Source: Microcaldota archaeon (GTDB taxonomy: Archaea > Micrarchaeota > Micrarchaeia > Micrarchaeales > Micrarchaeaceae). Taken from it: a DNA stretch of 64,000 bases. The number at the start of each line of letters is the position of its first letter. Position 1 is the first letter of the stretch. A model generated the notes under the pieces. The model was not told where the DNA came from. It did no database searches and worked only from the letters and a program-made list of their open reading frames with translations. Shown here piece by piece: positions 16,467 through 27,100 of this stretch. The DNA is taken from the NCBI GenBank assembly GCA_021834865.1, contig JAKBRD010000001.1, positions 8,742 to 72,741 on the forward strand, read 5' to 3'. The translations under genes and the position numbers were made by a program.

Positions 16467-18215
16467 TCACTTTACATAATAAACGTTTGTCGGAACGTAC
16501 GGCAGCGAAGGCGTTTCGTATTCTATGAAATATTCTGGTATGCCCTTGGGTTTTGAAACATTGAAGACGTTTATCCAGTTGTTGCAGTGCGCTGGCCCGT
16601 GCCATATTACATAACTGCCGTTGTAGAAATCACCGCACGAAGTCGAGTTGTCTATTTCAAAATGCAGCATGTTTGTAGACGGGTCTCCCAGGTATTCTGG
16701 CATGTTGGAGCCAGTGTATGGGACCACTGCATTGTTGTAGAACGCCTCTGTGTATATCGGAGTCGTGGCAGTCGCATTGCTGTCATACCTTATGTACCTT
16801 CCTGCCTGTATGGATATCGACTCTGGGTAATACTGCCAGTAATACCAGAAAGTCGATACTACGCTATTGTTGAAATACATCACCGCCAACAGGCCTACGA
16901 CCAATATTATTCCAGGAATTAAGAAGTAAAGCCTTTTGAATTCGGTGAGCTTTGAAAAGGCAATGCCCACCATGACCGAAGCCGCAGGTATTGTTATTAT
17001 GAGAAATCTTCCAAGCCTGTAAGCGAGTATGTAATGAATGCTCAGCGGATCAAGGCTTATGCCAGCTGACATCGGCCCAAACTGCAGAAAAAGGAACATG
17101 AATGCGAACCATATACCTACGAAAAGCGCTTTTCTCTCCCTCGCAAGCACCAGTATTATTATTGCAAGCACAACCACGTAGAACGAAATTCCGAATTCTG
17201 TCAGCGTGCCTATCCCAAAGACATTGTTGCCAATGGTGTTGAGCAACTGGCCCAAGCTCATATGCAGCATGAGCATGCTTATGAAGTGGTACGGAAACAT
17301 GTCGTTTGGATAGAACATCAAGCTCACGTCTGTAGTGGGTATGGTTGGCAGGCCATTGATTGAACTCCCTACTGCGCTGTAAAAGTTTAGGTTTCTGGTC
17401 ACTGTAACGTACGGTCCGGAATTGGAGAAGTAGGCGCTGAATATGAATGTCAGCAAAAACCCGATTATTACTCCTAAGGCAAGAAATACGCTTCCCTGCT
17501 TGCCAAGCCAATCATAAAAATGCCTGGCCTGGCTGTATATTTTTCCGTACCTTCCCTTTGCCAGATGGTCAAAGAACGCATAGAACGAATTTACTACGGC
17601 GTTGCCAAAGTGCTTCCTATGCTCGTAAAAGCGCTTAATCGTGTAATAAAGCGTCATCACCAAAACAAATGCAATCACTACTCCTGCTTCATAGCTTATC
17701 AGCCAGTCGGCAACTAGCAAGATCCCGCTTGCGATGTAATATTTCGGTTTATGGGTCTTGATGCCGTACAGAAGCATAAGTATGGCCAGCGAAGAAATGA
17801 ACATCAGCGGAGGATCTTCGCCAGTTGTAACTGCGTATTTCGTCAGCAGGGGAAATATGCTCAAGGTAAACGCTGCGAACAGCCCTGCCTTGTTGCTATA
17901 AAAGAATCTTCCAAGCAGGAACGTGACTATTATCGCGCCTAGGTATGAAAATATATCCCATGCTGATGCAGAATATGTGTGTACGCCAAATATCGCATAA
18001 AACATTGCTATCGGCGCGAACTGCATTACTCTTAGAGAAAATATATAGCCTGGATTCATTATGTATGTGCCCTGTATCATGGAGCTAGCAAGGTAGAGAT
18101 AGTTTGGGTCGTCGCCGTAAACGCTCGGGCCCTCATAATGGGTGAAGCCGTAATACGATGCATTCGCAACTATTATTGCAAGTATAAAATAAACCAGTGC
18201 GGTTTTTCTGTTCAT
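16467..18215 (-). CDS. GT-C-type polytopic membrane glycosyltransferase, GT39/ArnT-like
   Basis: A 582-residue protein with about 11 TM helices and a C-terminal extracytoplasmic domain. The first outer loop carries YGDDPNYLYLA (about 33-43), the acidic motif of GT-C glycosyltransferases that use polyprenyl-phosphate sugars. A second acidic TTGEDPPLMF is near residue 130. The WWDYG motif of oligosaccharyltransferase AglB/Stt3 is absent, so it is not AglB. Its ATG overlaps the stop of the secreted-protein gene (18212-18916) in ATGA, indicating one operon. The acceptor is unknown. Confidence 0.75.
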   Translation of the reverse strand: MNRKTALVYFILAIIVANASYYGFTHYEGPSVYGDDPNYLYLASSMIQGTYIMNPGYIFSLRVMQFAPIAMFYAIFGVHTYSASAWDIFSYLGAIIVTFLLGRFFYSNKAGLFAAFTLSIFPLLTKYAVTTGEDPPLMFISSLAILMLLYGIKTHKPKYYIASGILLVADWLISYEAGVVIAFVLVMTLYYTIKRFYEHRKHFGNAVVNSFYAFFDHLAKGRYGKIYSQARHFYDWLGKQGSVFLALGVIIGFLLTFIFSAYFSNSGPYVTVTRNLNFYSAVGSSINGLPTIPTTDVSLMFYPNDMFPYHFISMLMLHMSLGQLLNTIGNNVFGIGTLTEFGISFYVVVLAIIILVLARERKALFVGIWFAFMFLFLQFGPMSAGISLDPLSIHYILAYRLGRFLIITIPAASVMVGIAFSKLTEFKRLYFLIPGIILVVGLLAVMYFNNSVVSTFWYYWQYYPESISIQAGRYIRYDSNATATTPIYTEAFYNNAVVPYTGSNMPEYLGDPSTNMLHFEIDNSTSCGDFYNGSYVIWHGPAHCNNWINVFNVSKPKGIPEYFIEYETPSLPYVPTNVYYVK

Positions 18216-18916
18216 GAAACTTTCACGCTCGCGCAGTTATCTGATAAGAAGTTCAGCATGCTGGAGTTGTGGACATATGTACCGTTGAAGCTTAAATAAC
18301 TGAATTGCCCTCCGCTGTGCGTATCATTAAGGTATGCAAGGAAAAGCCCGCCGCAGAAATCCCAAGTTTTTTCACTCGCGTTGGATGTTGGCTCCAAGTA
18401 AACGGTTTCCTGCAGGTAATTCGAAGGGTTCAAGCCTGTAGGTACCCCCATGGTAGAATTTTTGAGTACGAAATATTTGGAAACATTCATCAAGTTGTCA
18501 TATACGAGAAGGTTATCAGCTCCAGAGCTTCTGTATCCAAAATAATATAGGTTGACTGTCTTCTGAAGGAATGCGGTGCTGTTGTAATCCCCTGTATTGA
18601 AACCGAAATAGCCATTGTAAAGTATGCGTATTGAAAACAGCTTCCCGGGCTTAATATCCTGGGCGCTCGAGTTAACTGTTATTGCATTTATACCGACCAT
18701 CTCGGCGGTGCCTTTGAGCTTTCCATTATTTGAGTATATATACTCGTAAGTTATATTTTTTACCCTGCTTATCTGCTCAGCAATCCCGCTGTTCTGGGAA
18801 CCTACATCCACATTTGTACGATGTAGATTTGATGCATGCGCCTCTTGGGCATAAAGAAGTATGCCTGCGAGTATTATTACAAATATCAATGTCAATGTAA
18901 AAGCGCTCAAGTGCAT
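18212..18916 (-). CDS. Signal-anchored extracytoplasmic protein
   Basis: A 234-residue protein with an N-terminal hydrophobic helix (about 7-24, HLSAFTLTLIFVIILAGILL in the neighbourhood) and an all-outside beta-rich remainder with many Asn sequons. Overlaps the GT-C gene by 4 nt upstream of it in the same operon, so it may be a partner or substrate of that glycosyltransferase. No family recognised. Confidence 0.6.
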   Translation of the reverse strand: MHLSAFTLTLIFVIILAGILLYAQEAHASNLHRTNVDVGSQNSGIAEQISRVKNITYEYIYSNNGKLKGTAEMVGINAITVNSSAQDIKPGKLFSIRILYNGYFGFNTGDYNSTAFLQKTVNLYYFGYRSSGADNLLVYDNLMNVSKYFVLKNSTMGVPTGLNPSNYLQETVYLEPTSNASEKTWDFCGGLFLAYLNDTHSGGQFSYLSFNGTYVHNSSMLNFLSDNCASVKVS

Positions 18917-18998
18917 CCTATGTACCCCTGACTAACTGATTTTATAAAATCGCTATAATAATCTTTATAACTTTACAAATATAATAAATTGTGTTTCG

Positions 18999-20996
18999 AT
19001 GCTTTTTTGGATCATAATTGCAGTTTTTCCTTCATTGATTGCCGCGCTGATAGCGCTGAGGATGCAATTCTCAAGAAGCGCTGTTGAATCCATTGCAATA
19101 GGAATACCCTTTGGAATAGTCTCATTTACATCTCTCCTTTTTGCTTTTGACTACGCTTTCGGAAGCATAAACTCATATGCTATAGGGCTATCATTCTTGG
19201 TTATGCTCGCCGCGCTGGCCGCGGTTTATTCAAAGCCTATTTATGATTCAGCTTTCAGCAGCCTCAAGAAGCACAAGAAAAGCAATTTCAAGATACCGAT
19301 AACTTCTCTTCCCAGGTGGGCCTGGATATTTGCGCTTGCAATAACTGTTATAATTGCGATAATATTCATAGCGAGCACCGGAAATTATGCCAACGGCATA
19401 TACTGCATAGATGCATCGTGTTCCGACGCCCTTTACCACATAGGCATTGGTTATTCCGTGGCATTCGGCCATTTCCCTCCGGAATACTACTTTACCGTTG
19501 GGACAAAAAACGTTTTCCCATTCATGAGTGACCTTTACATGGGCATGCTCCACAGGTTCGGCCTTGGGACAGTCGGTGCACTGATGCTGCCCGACGTGAT
19601 GCTCGTGTTCTCATTCGTATGGCTGAGCATGATGGTAGCTTATGCAATATCAAAAAGCACCAGAATATCGGTGATATCAACTATAATGTTCTGGTTCGGC
19701 GGAGTTGGATTTATAAAAATACTCGATTTCCCGTTCATAAAACAGATCACTCCATTATTCCAGCCCGCACATCTTTTCTATTTGCCACAACCGCACAATA
19801 CTATACCTTCTTTCATATATTCGGTCCTAAAGATGTCCGAAATACCTACATCCTACTGGACCAGCATAATAAACAGCATGCTTCTTGCCCAAAGAGATCT
19901 GTTGCTCGGCCTTCCGCTTGCGCTAGCCGCAATATACATAATATATCTGGGTTTCTTCTCCGAAACGAAGCTTGGGGCAAAGGAATACCTGTTTTTAGGC
20001 ATACTGGCAGGAATGCTTCCGCTTGCCAATGCCGAGAGCGTAATACTTGTCGTATTTCTGGGAATATCCGCCCTGTTCTACGTGCTTGCAAAAAAAGGCA
20101 GGCTCAAGGGCTTATACAATTTCGTGCTTGTTGCGATACCGTTTGCGATAATCGGTTCCATAGAGCTGCTATACATGAATTCGCAGAAAAGGGAAGCCAA
20201 CTGGTCATACTTCATATACCAAAATTATGTGCTGCATGGGAGCAACGCATTCGTTACTGCTGTCCTGAGCATGGAAAATATTGTGTTCTTCTGGCTTCAG
20301 GTTGCAGGAATACCAGTCATATTGGGATTGCTGGGTCTTTATTACGCAAAACGCAATTCAAAAGCATTCTTCATACCATTTATGGCATTATGGGTATTCG
20401 TGACTGTATATACTCCACAGCCAAATCCTGCGGATTCAAACAAGATATTCATATATGTGTTCTTAATGCTCTGCCTTTTCATGGCTTACCTGGTGGATGC
20501 AATGTGGAGGAAAGGCCTTTTGTTGAGGGCATTTGGGATATTGTTAGTGATATTGGTCATCATAAATTTCCCATTGTTTTTCACCCATGATGTTTTTGCT
20601 TTCAGGCAGCCCCTCCTAACAAATGCAGAAATTGCAGCGGCATCTTACATAACGAACAACACGCCTCCAGGAGCTGTCTTTGTTGTAAATGATTATAATG
20701 CGTTCAGGAATCCTGTTTCAAGCATAGCAATGAGGCAGACGCTGATTTCGATAAGCCAGTACGTCGGTGGCATATACAAGTATCCGCCGCCTCAGATGAT
20801 AAGCGCAACGATGCAAATAGTATCCAAGGCGTCATGCACTACCGCAATAAAATATAATGTCTCCTACGCATACCTTGAAAATCCTAACTCTACGACGCTT
20901 GCACTCTTCAATGACTCTGGTTTCAAAATGGTGTTCAACTACTCGCAACCATCGATTCCGCAAAAGATTTATGTTTATAAGCTCAACTGTTCATGA
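18999..20996 (+). CDS. Polytopic membrane protein, probable GT-C glycosyltransferase
   Basis: A 665-residue protein with at least 13 TM helices and a C-terminal soluble tail of about 130 residues. The first large outer loop has CSDALYHIGIGYSVAFGHFP (about 146-165), an Asp-His motif as in archaeal GT-C-type mannosyltransferase relatives. WWDYG is absent. A TATA element near 18962-18970 starts transcription close to the ATG. It heads a plus-strand cluster with a hypothetical protein and a GT2, and is divergent from the first GT-C operon. Confidence 0.65.
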   Translation: MLFWIIIAVFPSLIAALIALRMQFSRSAVESIAIGIPFGIVSFTSLLFAFDYAFGSINSYAIGLSFLVMLAALAAVYSKPIYDSAFSSLKKHKKSNFKIPITSLPRWAWIFALAITVIIAIIFIASTGNYANGIYCIDASCSDALYHIGIGYSVAFGHFPPEYYFTVGTKNVFPFMSDLYMGMLHRFGLGTVGALMLPDVMLVFSFVWLSMMVAYAISKSTRISVISTIMFWFGGVGFIKILDFPFIKQITPLFQPAHLFYLPQPHNTIPSFIYSVLKMSEIPTSYWTSIINSMLLAQRDLLLGLPLALAAIYIIYLGFFSETKLGAKEYLFLGILAGMLPLANAESVILVVFLGISALFYVLAKKGRLKGLYNFVLVAIPFAIIGSIELLYMNSQKREANWSYFIYQNYVLHGSNAFVTAVLSMENIVFFWLQVAGIPVILGLLGLYYAKRNSKAFFIPFMALWVFVTVYTPQPNPADSNKIFIYVFLMLCLFMAYLVDAMWRKGLLLRAFGILLVILVIINFPLFFTHDVFAFRQPLLTNAEIAAASYITNNTPPGAVFVVNDYNAFRNPVSSIAMRQTLISISQYVGGIYKYPPPQMISATMQIVSKASCTTAIKYNVSYAYLENPNSTTLALFNDSGFKMVFNYSQPSIPQKIYVYKLNCS

Positions 20997-21029
20997 GCAT
21001 AGCCTTCGGATGCGTGCCACGGTGCTTGG

Positions 21030-21758
21030 TTGGATAATCAAAAACCCGCAAAAACTTACGAAATTGCTAGCAAAGCTTCTGAAATCATGAAATCTGCAGT
21101 GTTGAAATTTTCGCTGTTTCTGGGTGAGAATCCCGAAAAGCTTATGCCTTCGGCTCCAAAACTGGTCTTTGACCTTACAAGCAAAGAACTATACATAAAA
21201 TACGAGAATAACAACAATACGATGACAATAGCAGGCAAAGATACCGGAGAGCAATTCCTGCGTATGGTAATAAACGGTGTAGTTTCAGCACACTACTATC
21301 AAGAAAAGCAGAAGCATCGCACCGCTTCCGACAACGATTTCCCTGCAAACTATGCCACAGACCAACTGCTAAAGATAAGCTTTTCTTCACTTTTTACCGC
21401 AACGGCTTCGGACACTGACAATTCTACTGCCCTTCTTGCCGGCAACATCTTTCGCAGGCAGGAACTGGTCGATATACCAAATCTAAAGGAGATGCTGATT
21501 CTGCTATACAAAAACATAGTTGGAGGCTCACTAGAAAAATTCATCTCTGGCATATATATAGAGGAGGATTACGAATCCATAGACCTAGTGGGCCGCGTAC
21601 TTGCCGTAGCCATAGTAATTGCTGATGGCGGCGACGTAAAACGTTCCTTAAAAGATATGTATTACAAAGGCTACAAATCCATAAACTCGATAGCATCAAT
21701 AGGGTTTGAGCGCTTCAAACAGCATGTAGACACCCTTTTCAGCAACAATGCTGGCTGA
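21030..21758 (+). CDS. Hypothetical protein in glycosyltransferase cluster
   Basis: A 242-residue soluble protein with no recognised domain. The start is TTG at 21030, with GGTG five bases before it; the first ATG (21087) would remove 19 residues. Largely alpha-helical by composition, Ser/Asn-rich in the middle, no TM segment. Located between the GT-C gene and the GT2 gene on the same strand (33 nt and 12 nt gaps), so probably co-transcribed. Confidence 0.6.
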   Translation: MDNQKPAKTYEIASKASEIMKSAVLKFSLFLGENPEKLMPSAPKLVFDLTSKELYIKYENNNNTMTIAGKDTGEQFLRMVINGVVSAHYYQEKQKHRTASDNDFPANYATDQLLKISFSSLFTATASDTDNSTALLAGNIFRRQELVDIPNLKEMLILLYKNIVGGSLEKFISGIYIEEDYESIDLVGRVLAVAIVIADGGDVKRSLKDMYYKGYKSINSIASIGFERFKQHVDTLFSNNAG

Positions 21759-21770
21759 AGTTGATTATCG

Positions 21771-22559
21771 ATGAAAGTATACCTAATCATACCGGCTTAT
21801 AACGAGCAGGCCAGGATAATCAACACTCTGAAATTCTACGAAGACGTTTTCAGGAAGAATGCAATAAAGCATTCGATAATAGTGGTTTCGGAATCAACAG
21901 ACAAAACAAATTCCATCGTTAAGGACATCAAAAGAAGGCACGGTGACGTATCGCTCATTTATTCAAGGCGCAGGCTGGGCAAGGGTGGAGCAATAACCAA
22001 AGGCTTTCAGCATGCAATTTCGGAATCGTCATCAAATGACATAATAGGTTTTGTCGATGCCGACAACGCAGTTTATGCATCAGAGTTCCTGCGGATGGTT
22101 AATCGCCTAAAAGCAAGCAAGGAGATCGCAGGCGTGATAGCATCCAGGTATGCAAGTGGCGGAAAAATTATCGGTTACCTTCCATTTTCCAGGTACATCT
22201 CGAGCAGGCTTTACAATCTTATGATCCGTATGCTTTTTGGTATAAACTACGAAGACACACAATGCGGAGCTAAGGTCTTTAGGTCCGATGCGATAAGAAA
22301 AATACTCCCTACGCTTTCGGTTGTGGATATGAGCTTCGACATAAATCTTCTCTATTCTGCCAAAACGCTTGGCCTAAAGGTGGAAGAAATACCAATAACT
22401 TATCATCAGGTGAATGAGGGCACCAAGCTCGTACTTCACAAGCAAGTACCACAAATGTTTATAGCTACGCTGGGATTCAGAATATCGAGGTCAAGGTTAA
22501 ACAGGCTATTCCCATCAAAGTTCAAGGGATACATATATAATGCTGTAAGAAAATGGTAA
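21771..22559 (+). CDS. GT2 glycosyltransferase, dolichyl-phosphate glucosyltransferase-like
   Basis: A 262-residue cytoplasmic GT-A enzyme. It begins MKVYLIIPAYNEQARI, has SRRRLGKGGAITKGF near 65-79 and the metal-binding FVDADN (about 95-100). The segment YEDTQCGAKVFRSDAI near 160 is typical of ALG5/DPM1-like transferases that load sugars onto polyprenyl phosphate. Such lipid-linked sugars are the donors for GT-C enzymes, two of which lie upstream, so the cluster plausibly builds or attaches surface glycans. Confidence 0.88.
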   Translation: MKVYLIIPAYNEQARIINTLKFYEDVFRKNAIKHSIIVVSESTDKTNSIVKDIKRRHGDVSLIYSRRRLGKGGAITKGFQHAISESSSNDIIGFVDADNAVYASEFLRMVNRLKASKEIAGVIASRYASGGKIIGYLPFSRYISSRLYNLMIRMLFGINYEDTQCGAKVFRSDAIRKILPTLSVVDMSFDINLLYSAKTLGLKVEEIPITYHQVNEGTKLVLHKQVPQMFIATLGFRISRSRLNRLFPSKFKGYIYNAVRKW

Positions 22560-22563
22560 CGTC

Positions 22564-22935
22564 TCAATTTCTAAGGGTTATTATGGTTCCGACCAGTGCG
22601 ATTATGAAGCCTATCCCAAAACCCCACAAAGAAGGTATCTCGATCAAATATAATATCAGCACCACAACGGCCCAAGTCTCAGATTTTTTGGCATCTGCTG
22701 TGTAAGCATTCATAGCTCCGGCTATTATTGCGACGCCTATTATGGCTCCTGCTCCTGCATCTGCGACAGCGAATATAGGTTCGCCAGAAAAGGCAGTTAT
22801 CCCTATTATTATGCTTACTGCAACGGCAATCGCTCCTGCTATAACCAAAAGCGAAACTCCAAGTTTTGGCTTTTTCTTTAAGGCCTTTGCCTTCCGCCCT
22901 CTTGGCTTGGCAATGCGCTTCTTCCGTGCTTCCAT
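22564..22935 (-). CDS. Small membrane protein with basic N-terminus
   Basis: A 123-residue protein. Residues 1-24 are extremely basic (RKKRIAKPRGRKAKALKKKP). Four hydrophobic helices follow (about 26-46, 54-74, 86-102, 104-120), Ala/Ile/Gly-rich. Function not recognised. It converges with the GT2 gene, 4 nt between stops. Confidence 0.6.
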   Translation of the reverse strand: MEARKKRIAKPRGRKAKALKKKPKLGVSLLVIAGAIAVAVSIIIGITAFSGEPIFAVADAGAGAIIGVAIIAGAMNAYTADAKKSETWAVVVLILYLIEIPSLWGFGIGFIIALVGTIITLRN

Positions 22936-23082
22936 TGGATCACATTAAATTATCAATTCATATTATAAAGCTATTCGTAAACTGCAAAAATCAGCAAAAC
23001 GAAAGGAATGCAAAACTTTCACGATGGTATAACAAAAGCGAACCACAGAAATATGTATAAACATAAAATACGCCAATAACGC

Positions 23083-24105
23083 TTGAGCGCTTCAACCTAT
23101 GAGGGAAGCGCTCTCGCTTATACAGCTCCCGATTTGCTCAGTAAATCGTTGCTTGCACAAATAAAAAGAATTGGTGATAATTTGGCCGAATATGTAAATA
23201 TCGGATATGGCGATTCTAAGGCAAAGATTACTGCGATAGGCCTGGGAACATGGAAGATCCCTAACGATTCCGAGTCCGGCATTGCTGCAATAAGGCATGG
23301 CATCTCATTAGGCATAAACTTTGTTGATACTGCAGAGATGTACGGAAACGAAGAACTCGTAGGGAAGGCGATAAAAGGGCTAGAAAACGTCTTCCTGGCA
23401 ACAAAGGTTTCACCATCGCATTTTAGGTACGAAGATTTGATAAAGGCGTGCGAGTCAAGCCTGAAACGCCTGGCCAAGAAAAGTATATGGCTGTATCAGT
23501 TGCACTGGCCCAACAATAGGGTGCCAATAGAAGAAACGATGCATGCCATGGAGCAGCTGCTTGACGAAGGAAAGATAATGAATATAGGGGTAAGCAATTT
23601 TTCGGTAGAGGAAATGGTTAGGGCCCAGCAGGCGCTGGACCATTCAAAAATAGCATCCAACCAAGTTGAATATAGCATATCAGTAAGAGATCCGGAATCC
23701 GACCTTCTTGAATTCTGCAAAAAGGAGGGCATAGCATTGATAGCATACAGTCCATTGGCAAGGGGTGCAATATTTAATGACAAATCGATAATGCAAGCGC
23801 TTTCGGAGATAGGGAATAAGTATTCCAAGCCTGCATCAGAAGTGGCACTGCGCTACGTGCTGCAGAAAGGGAAAGGCACAGTTGTGGCTATCCCAAAGGC
23901 ATCTTCACCTAAGCATATAGAGGAAAATGCAGATGCATTGTCATGGAGCTTGTCCGACGAGGATATGAAATATCTGGAATCGCTAAAGGGCCTCTCGCGC
24001 CCCCCTCTTGCCGGAAAGATGCTGAAAGCCTTCCTGAAAAACACTACGCTATGGGCCAAGCTGATGGAACAAAACGAGAAAAGAAGGAGGGAGCATCACC
24101 AATAA
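23083..24105 (+). CDS. Aldo-keto reductase
   Basis: A 340-residue NADPH-dependent oxidoreductase of the AKR superfamily. The barrel starts at about residue 45 (ITAIGLGTWKIP). The catalytic tetrad is visible: Asp/Tyr in FVDTAEMYGNEE (about 83-94), Lys in LATKVSP (about 109), His in LYQLHWPNN (about 143). The cofactor strand SNQVEYSISVR and a late IPKASSP are present. Substrate unknown. The start is TTG at 23083, which lies at the expected distance from the TATA element near 23053-23060, giving a leaderless message with an unusual 45-residue N-terminal extension. Its last 10 nt overlap the end of carB on the other strand. Confidence 0.9.
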   Translation: MSASTYEGSALAYTAPDLLSKSLLAQIKRIGDNLAEYVNIGYGDSKAKITAIGLGTWKIPNDSESGIAAIRHGISLGINFVDTAEMYGNEELVGKAIKGLENVFLATKVSPSHFRYEDLIKACESSLKRLAKKSIWLYQLHWPNNRVPIEETMHAMEQLLDEGKIMNIGVSNFSVEEMVRAQQALDHSKIASNQVEYSISVRDPESDLLEFCKKEGIALIAYSPLARGAIFNDKSIMQALSEIGNKYSKPASEVALRYVLQKGKGTVVAIPKASSPKHIEENADALSWSLSDEDMKYLESLKGLSRPPLAGKMLKAFLKNTTLWAKLMEQNEKRRREHHQ

Positions 24106-27100
24106 TCTTTGAGCTCATTAGCATCGGTTTTTGCTCCTAAGGCTTTTGCAAGCCCTAATCCAAGCCTGGAATTTAATACTATTGGAACATTAAAATCTGC
24201 GCAAGCCCTCCTTACACTGTAATCCTTTTCGGGGATGTGTCCGTCAGTAAAAACTATATCTATGGTTTTGTCCCTAAGGAAATTCAGTGCTTCTTTTTCC
24301 GATAATGCCTCTGCTCCTCTGCTGGCTTCAAAACCTTCTAGGCCATAAAGTTTTAGGCTTGTCCTATCCTCCAACTCCCTTTCGAGCGTTTCGGTAGCTG
24401 CTCCATTCCCATAAACCAACGCGCCCTTTTGCGGCATTCTGTTTGGCTGGGCGGAAATCCAGCTTTTAAGAAGCGCTGCATCTATGTTCTTATCGAAAGA
24501 GGCCACCTCTCCAGTACTTTTCATTTCTGCTCCAAGGCAAGGGTACGCCCCCTTTATCTGTGCCCATGAGAATTGCGGCGATTTTATCCCATACGCCTTT
24601 AGCTTCGGGCTGTAGAATCCGTCCCAGTCAAAATTGTACAAGCATCCCTTCATTGCATAATCCAGGATTTCTGTTCCAGTGGCTTTAGAACTGAATGGCA
24701 TGGACCTGCTTGCCCTTAGGTTAAGCTCTATTACGTAAGGTACTTCATCTTTTATGGCAAACTGCAGATTGAACGGGCCGCGTATATGCAGCCTTTCCAC
24801 CAAGCTTTCTGCAATGCTTTTCATCTTTTCAACAACGTGCTCCCTATTCTTGGCCTCTTTTGACTCTGTCGGGAAAGCCTGCATTGTGGAATCGCCGCTG
24901 TGGATTCCTGCCTCCTCTATATGGAAAAGCGGAACCCCGATTATTGATTTTCCATCTGACGCGCAATCCAAGTCGGCTTCTTCAGCATCGGATATGAACT
25001 TTGATATGACTACTGGCTTGTGCATGTATCGTTTTTCTATTCCCAAAACCTTTCTTCTGAGCTCGTCTTCATTCTTTACTATCCCCATGGAAGATCCGCT
25101 GAGCACAAAGCTAGGCCGGACCATGAGCGGATAACCTGCTCTTGCTGCAAAATTTACTGCTTCGGATACTGACGCTACGCTCTCCCATTCCGGTTCCTTG
25201 ATGCCGAGCTCATTTATTATGTTTGAAAATAACTTCCTGTTTTCCGCGCTTTCTATTGCTTTGTGTCCGCTGCCAAGTATATTTATCCCACTTCCGTGCA
25301 ATTCCTCGGATATATTGTTGCCTATCTGCCCGGCTGTAAAAACAACTGCATCATTTACGCCGAAAATCTTCGATATAGAGATTACGGATTCGGCGCCTAC
25401 GCGATCGAATAACAGTATTTTTGAGAAATTCCAGTCGGTAGATACGGTTTCAGGGTTGCAGTTTAGCATAACCACGCCTTTTCCCAGCTTCTTAGCCGCG
25501 TTTGCAGCCATCACGGTTGCGTAATCAAATTCTACGGAAACGCCTATCCTGAAACACCCTGCCCCGAGAAAGAGCACGCTATCTTTTCCATCCTGCTTTT
25601 CTGCCTCGTCCAAAATTGCATTTCTGGTAAGGTACATGTAATTTGCATCGGAAGGCCATTCGCCGGCCAGCGTGTCTATGTGCTTTGCCTTTTGACTGAG
25701 ACCTTTGTAGCCAAGCTGCTTCTCGGAGAATCCGAGGCCGAGCATGAATTCAACCATCCCTTTTTTCTTATCCTCTTTCAGATTGCAAAATTCCGCATAT
25801 TTGCCGACCAAATTCTTAATCTTTTCTAGAAAGAATGCGTTTATTCCCGTTGCATCGTGAATTTCTCCAACGCTTGCGCCTTCTTCAAAAGCTTTGGCGG
25901 CGTAAAGAAACCAATATGGCTTCCTCGTCCTCAGGGACGATACTGCCTCACCTTTGCTCATGGTCTTTATCGCTTCGTTCGTGCTTATGACGCCCTCCTC
26001 GCCAATATCCAACATTCTTACTGCCTTTTGCAGCGACTCCTCGAAATTCCTGCCTATGCTCATTACTTCTCCTATGCTTTTCATCTCGCTGCCTACAGAA
26101 TCCTCAGCCATCTCGAACTTTTTATTGTCCCAACGCGGCATCTTTATCGCAATATAATCCAGGCTGGGCTCAAAATATGCGCTTGTGCTGTGCGAAATCT
26201 CGTTTTGCAGTTCGTGAAGCCTGTATCCAAGCGCCAGCTTTGCCGCTACATACGCTATCGGATACCCTGTCACCTTGCTTGCTAGCGCAGAGGACCTTGA
26301 CATCCTCGGGTTGGTTTCTATCACGAAAAATTCGTAGCTGTTTGGATTTAGAGCAAATTGCACGTTGCATTCTCCTATTAAGCTTATCGATTCGGCTACG
26401 CGTATTGCCATGCTTCGCATCTCCTGGTATATGTAGTTGTCCAAGGTCTGAGCGGGAGCTACTACTACCGATTCTCCGGTATGCGTGCCCATAGGGTCCA
26501 GGTTTTCGAGGCACGCGATTATGGCAGTATTTCCATCTTTGTCCCTCATTACTTCGTATTCGAGCTCTTTCCAGCCGCTAAGGTACTTTTCAACAAGCGC
26601 TTCACCTGTTCCGCTCTGCGCAAACGCTCTTGATATTGAGTTTTCGAACTCCTCCAAGCTATGTGCTACGAAAGAACCCCGGCCTCCCAAGTTGAAGCTT
26701 ACCCTGCACATTACCGGGAATCCGAGCTTCTTGGCAGCATCAATCCCCTCTTCGGCGCTTCTGACCCCGAAGCTAGGGGGAACCGGTATTCCGAGCTTCC
26801 TCATCAGCCTTTGGAAATCCGCCCTTCCCAGCGCATTTTTAATCCCGTCAGGAGACGTGCCAAGAAATTCTACTCCTTTGGCCTGCAGAAATCCTTCGTC
26901 CCAAAGCTCTAGGCATGCGCTGAGTGCTGTTTGCCCGCCGAACCCTGGCAGTATCGCATCCGGCTTTTCTTTCTCTATTACACGCTTGATATATTCGGAA
27001 GATATTGGCAATATGTAAACAGAATCAGCCATTGTGTAGCTGGTCTGCACGGTAGCCACGTTTGGGTTTAGCACAATGCTCTTAATTCTGGAATCCCTGA

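Noticed and set aside
19619..20590. Long plus-strand frame of 323 codons inside the GT-C gene
   Set aside because: Out of frame with the GT-C gene; rich in His/Arg/Cys, no start context, no homology; a shadow frame of the polytopic protein.
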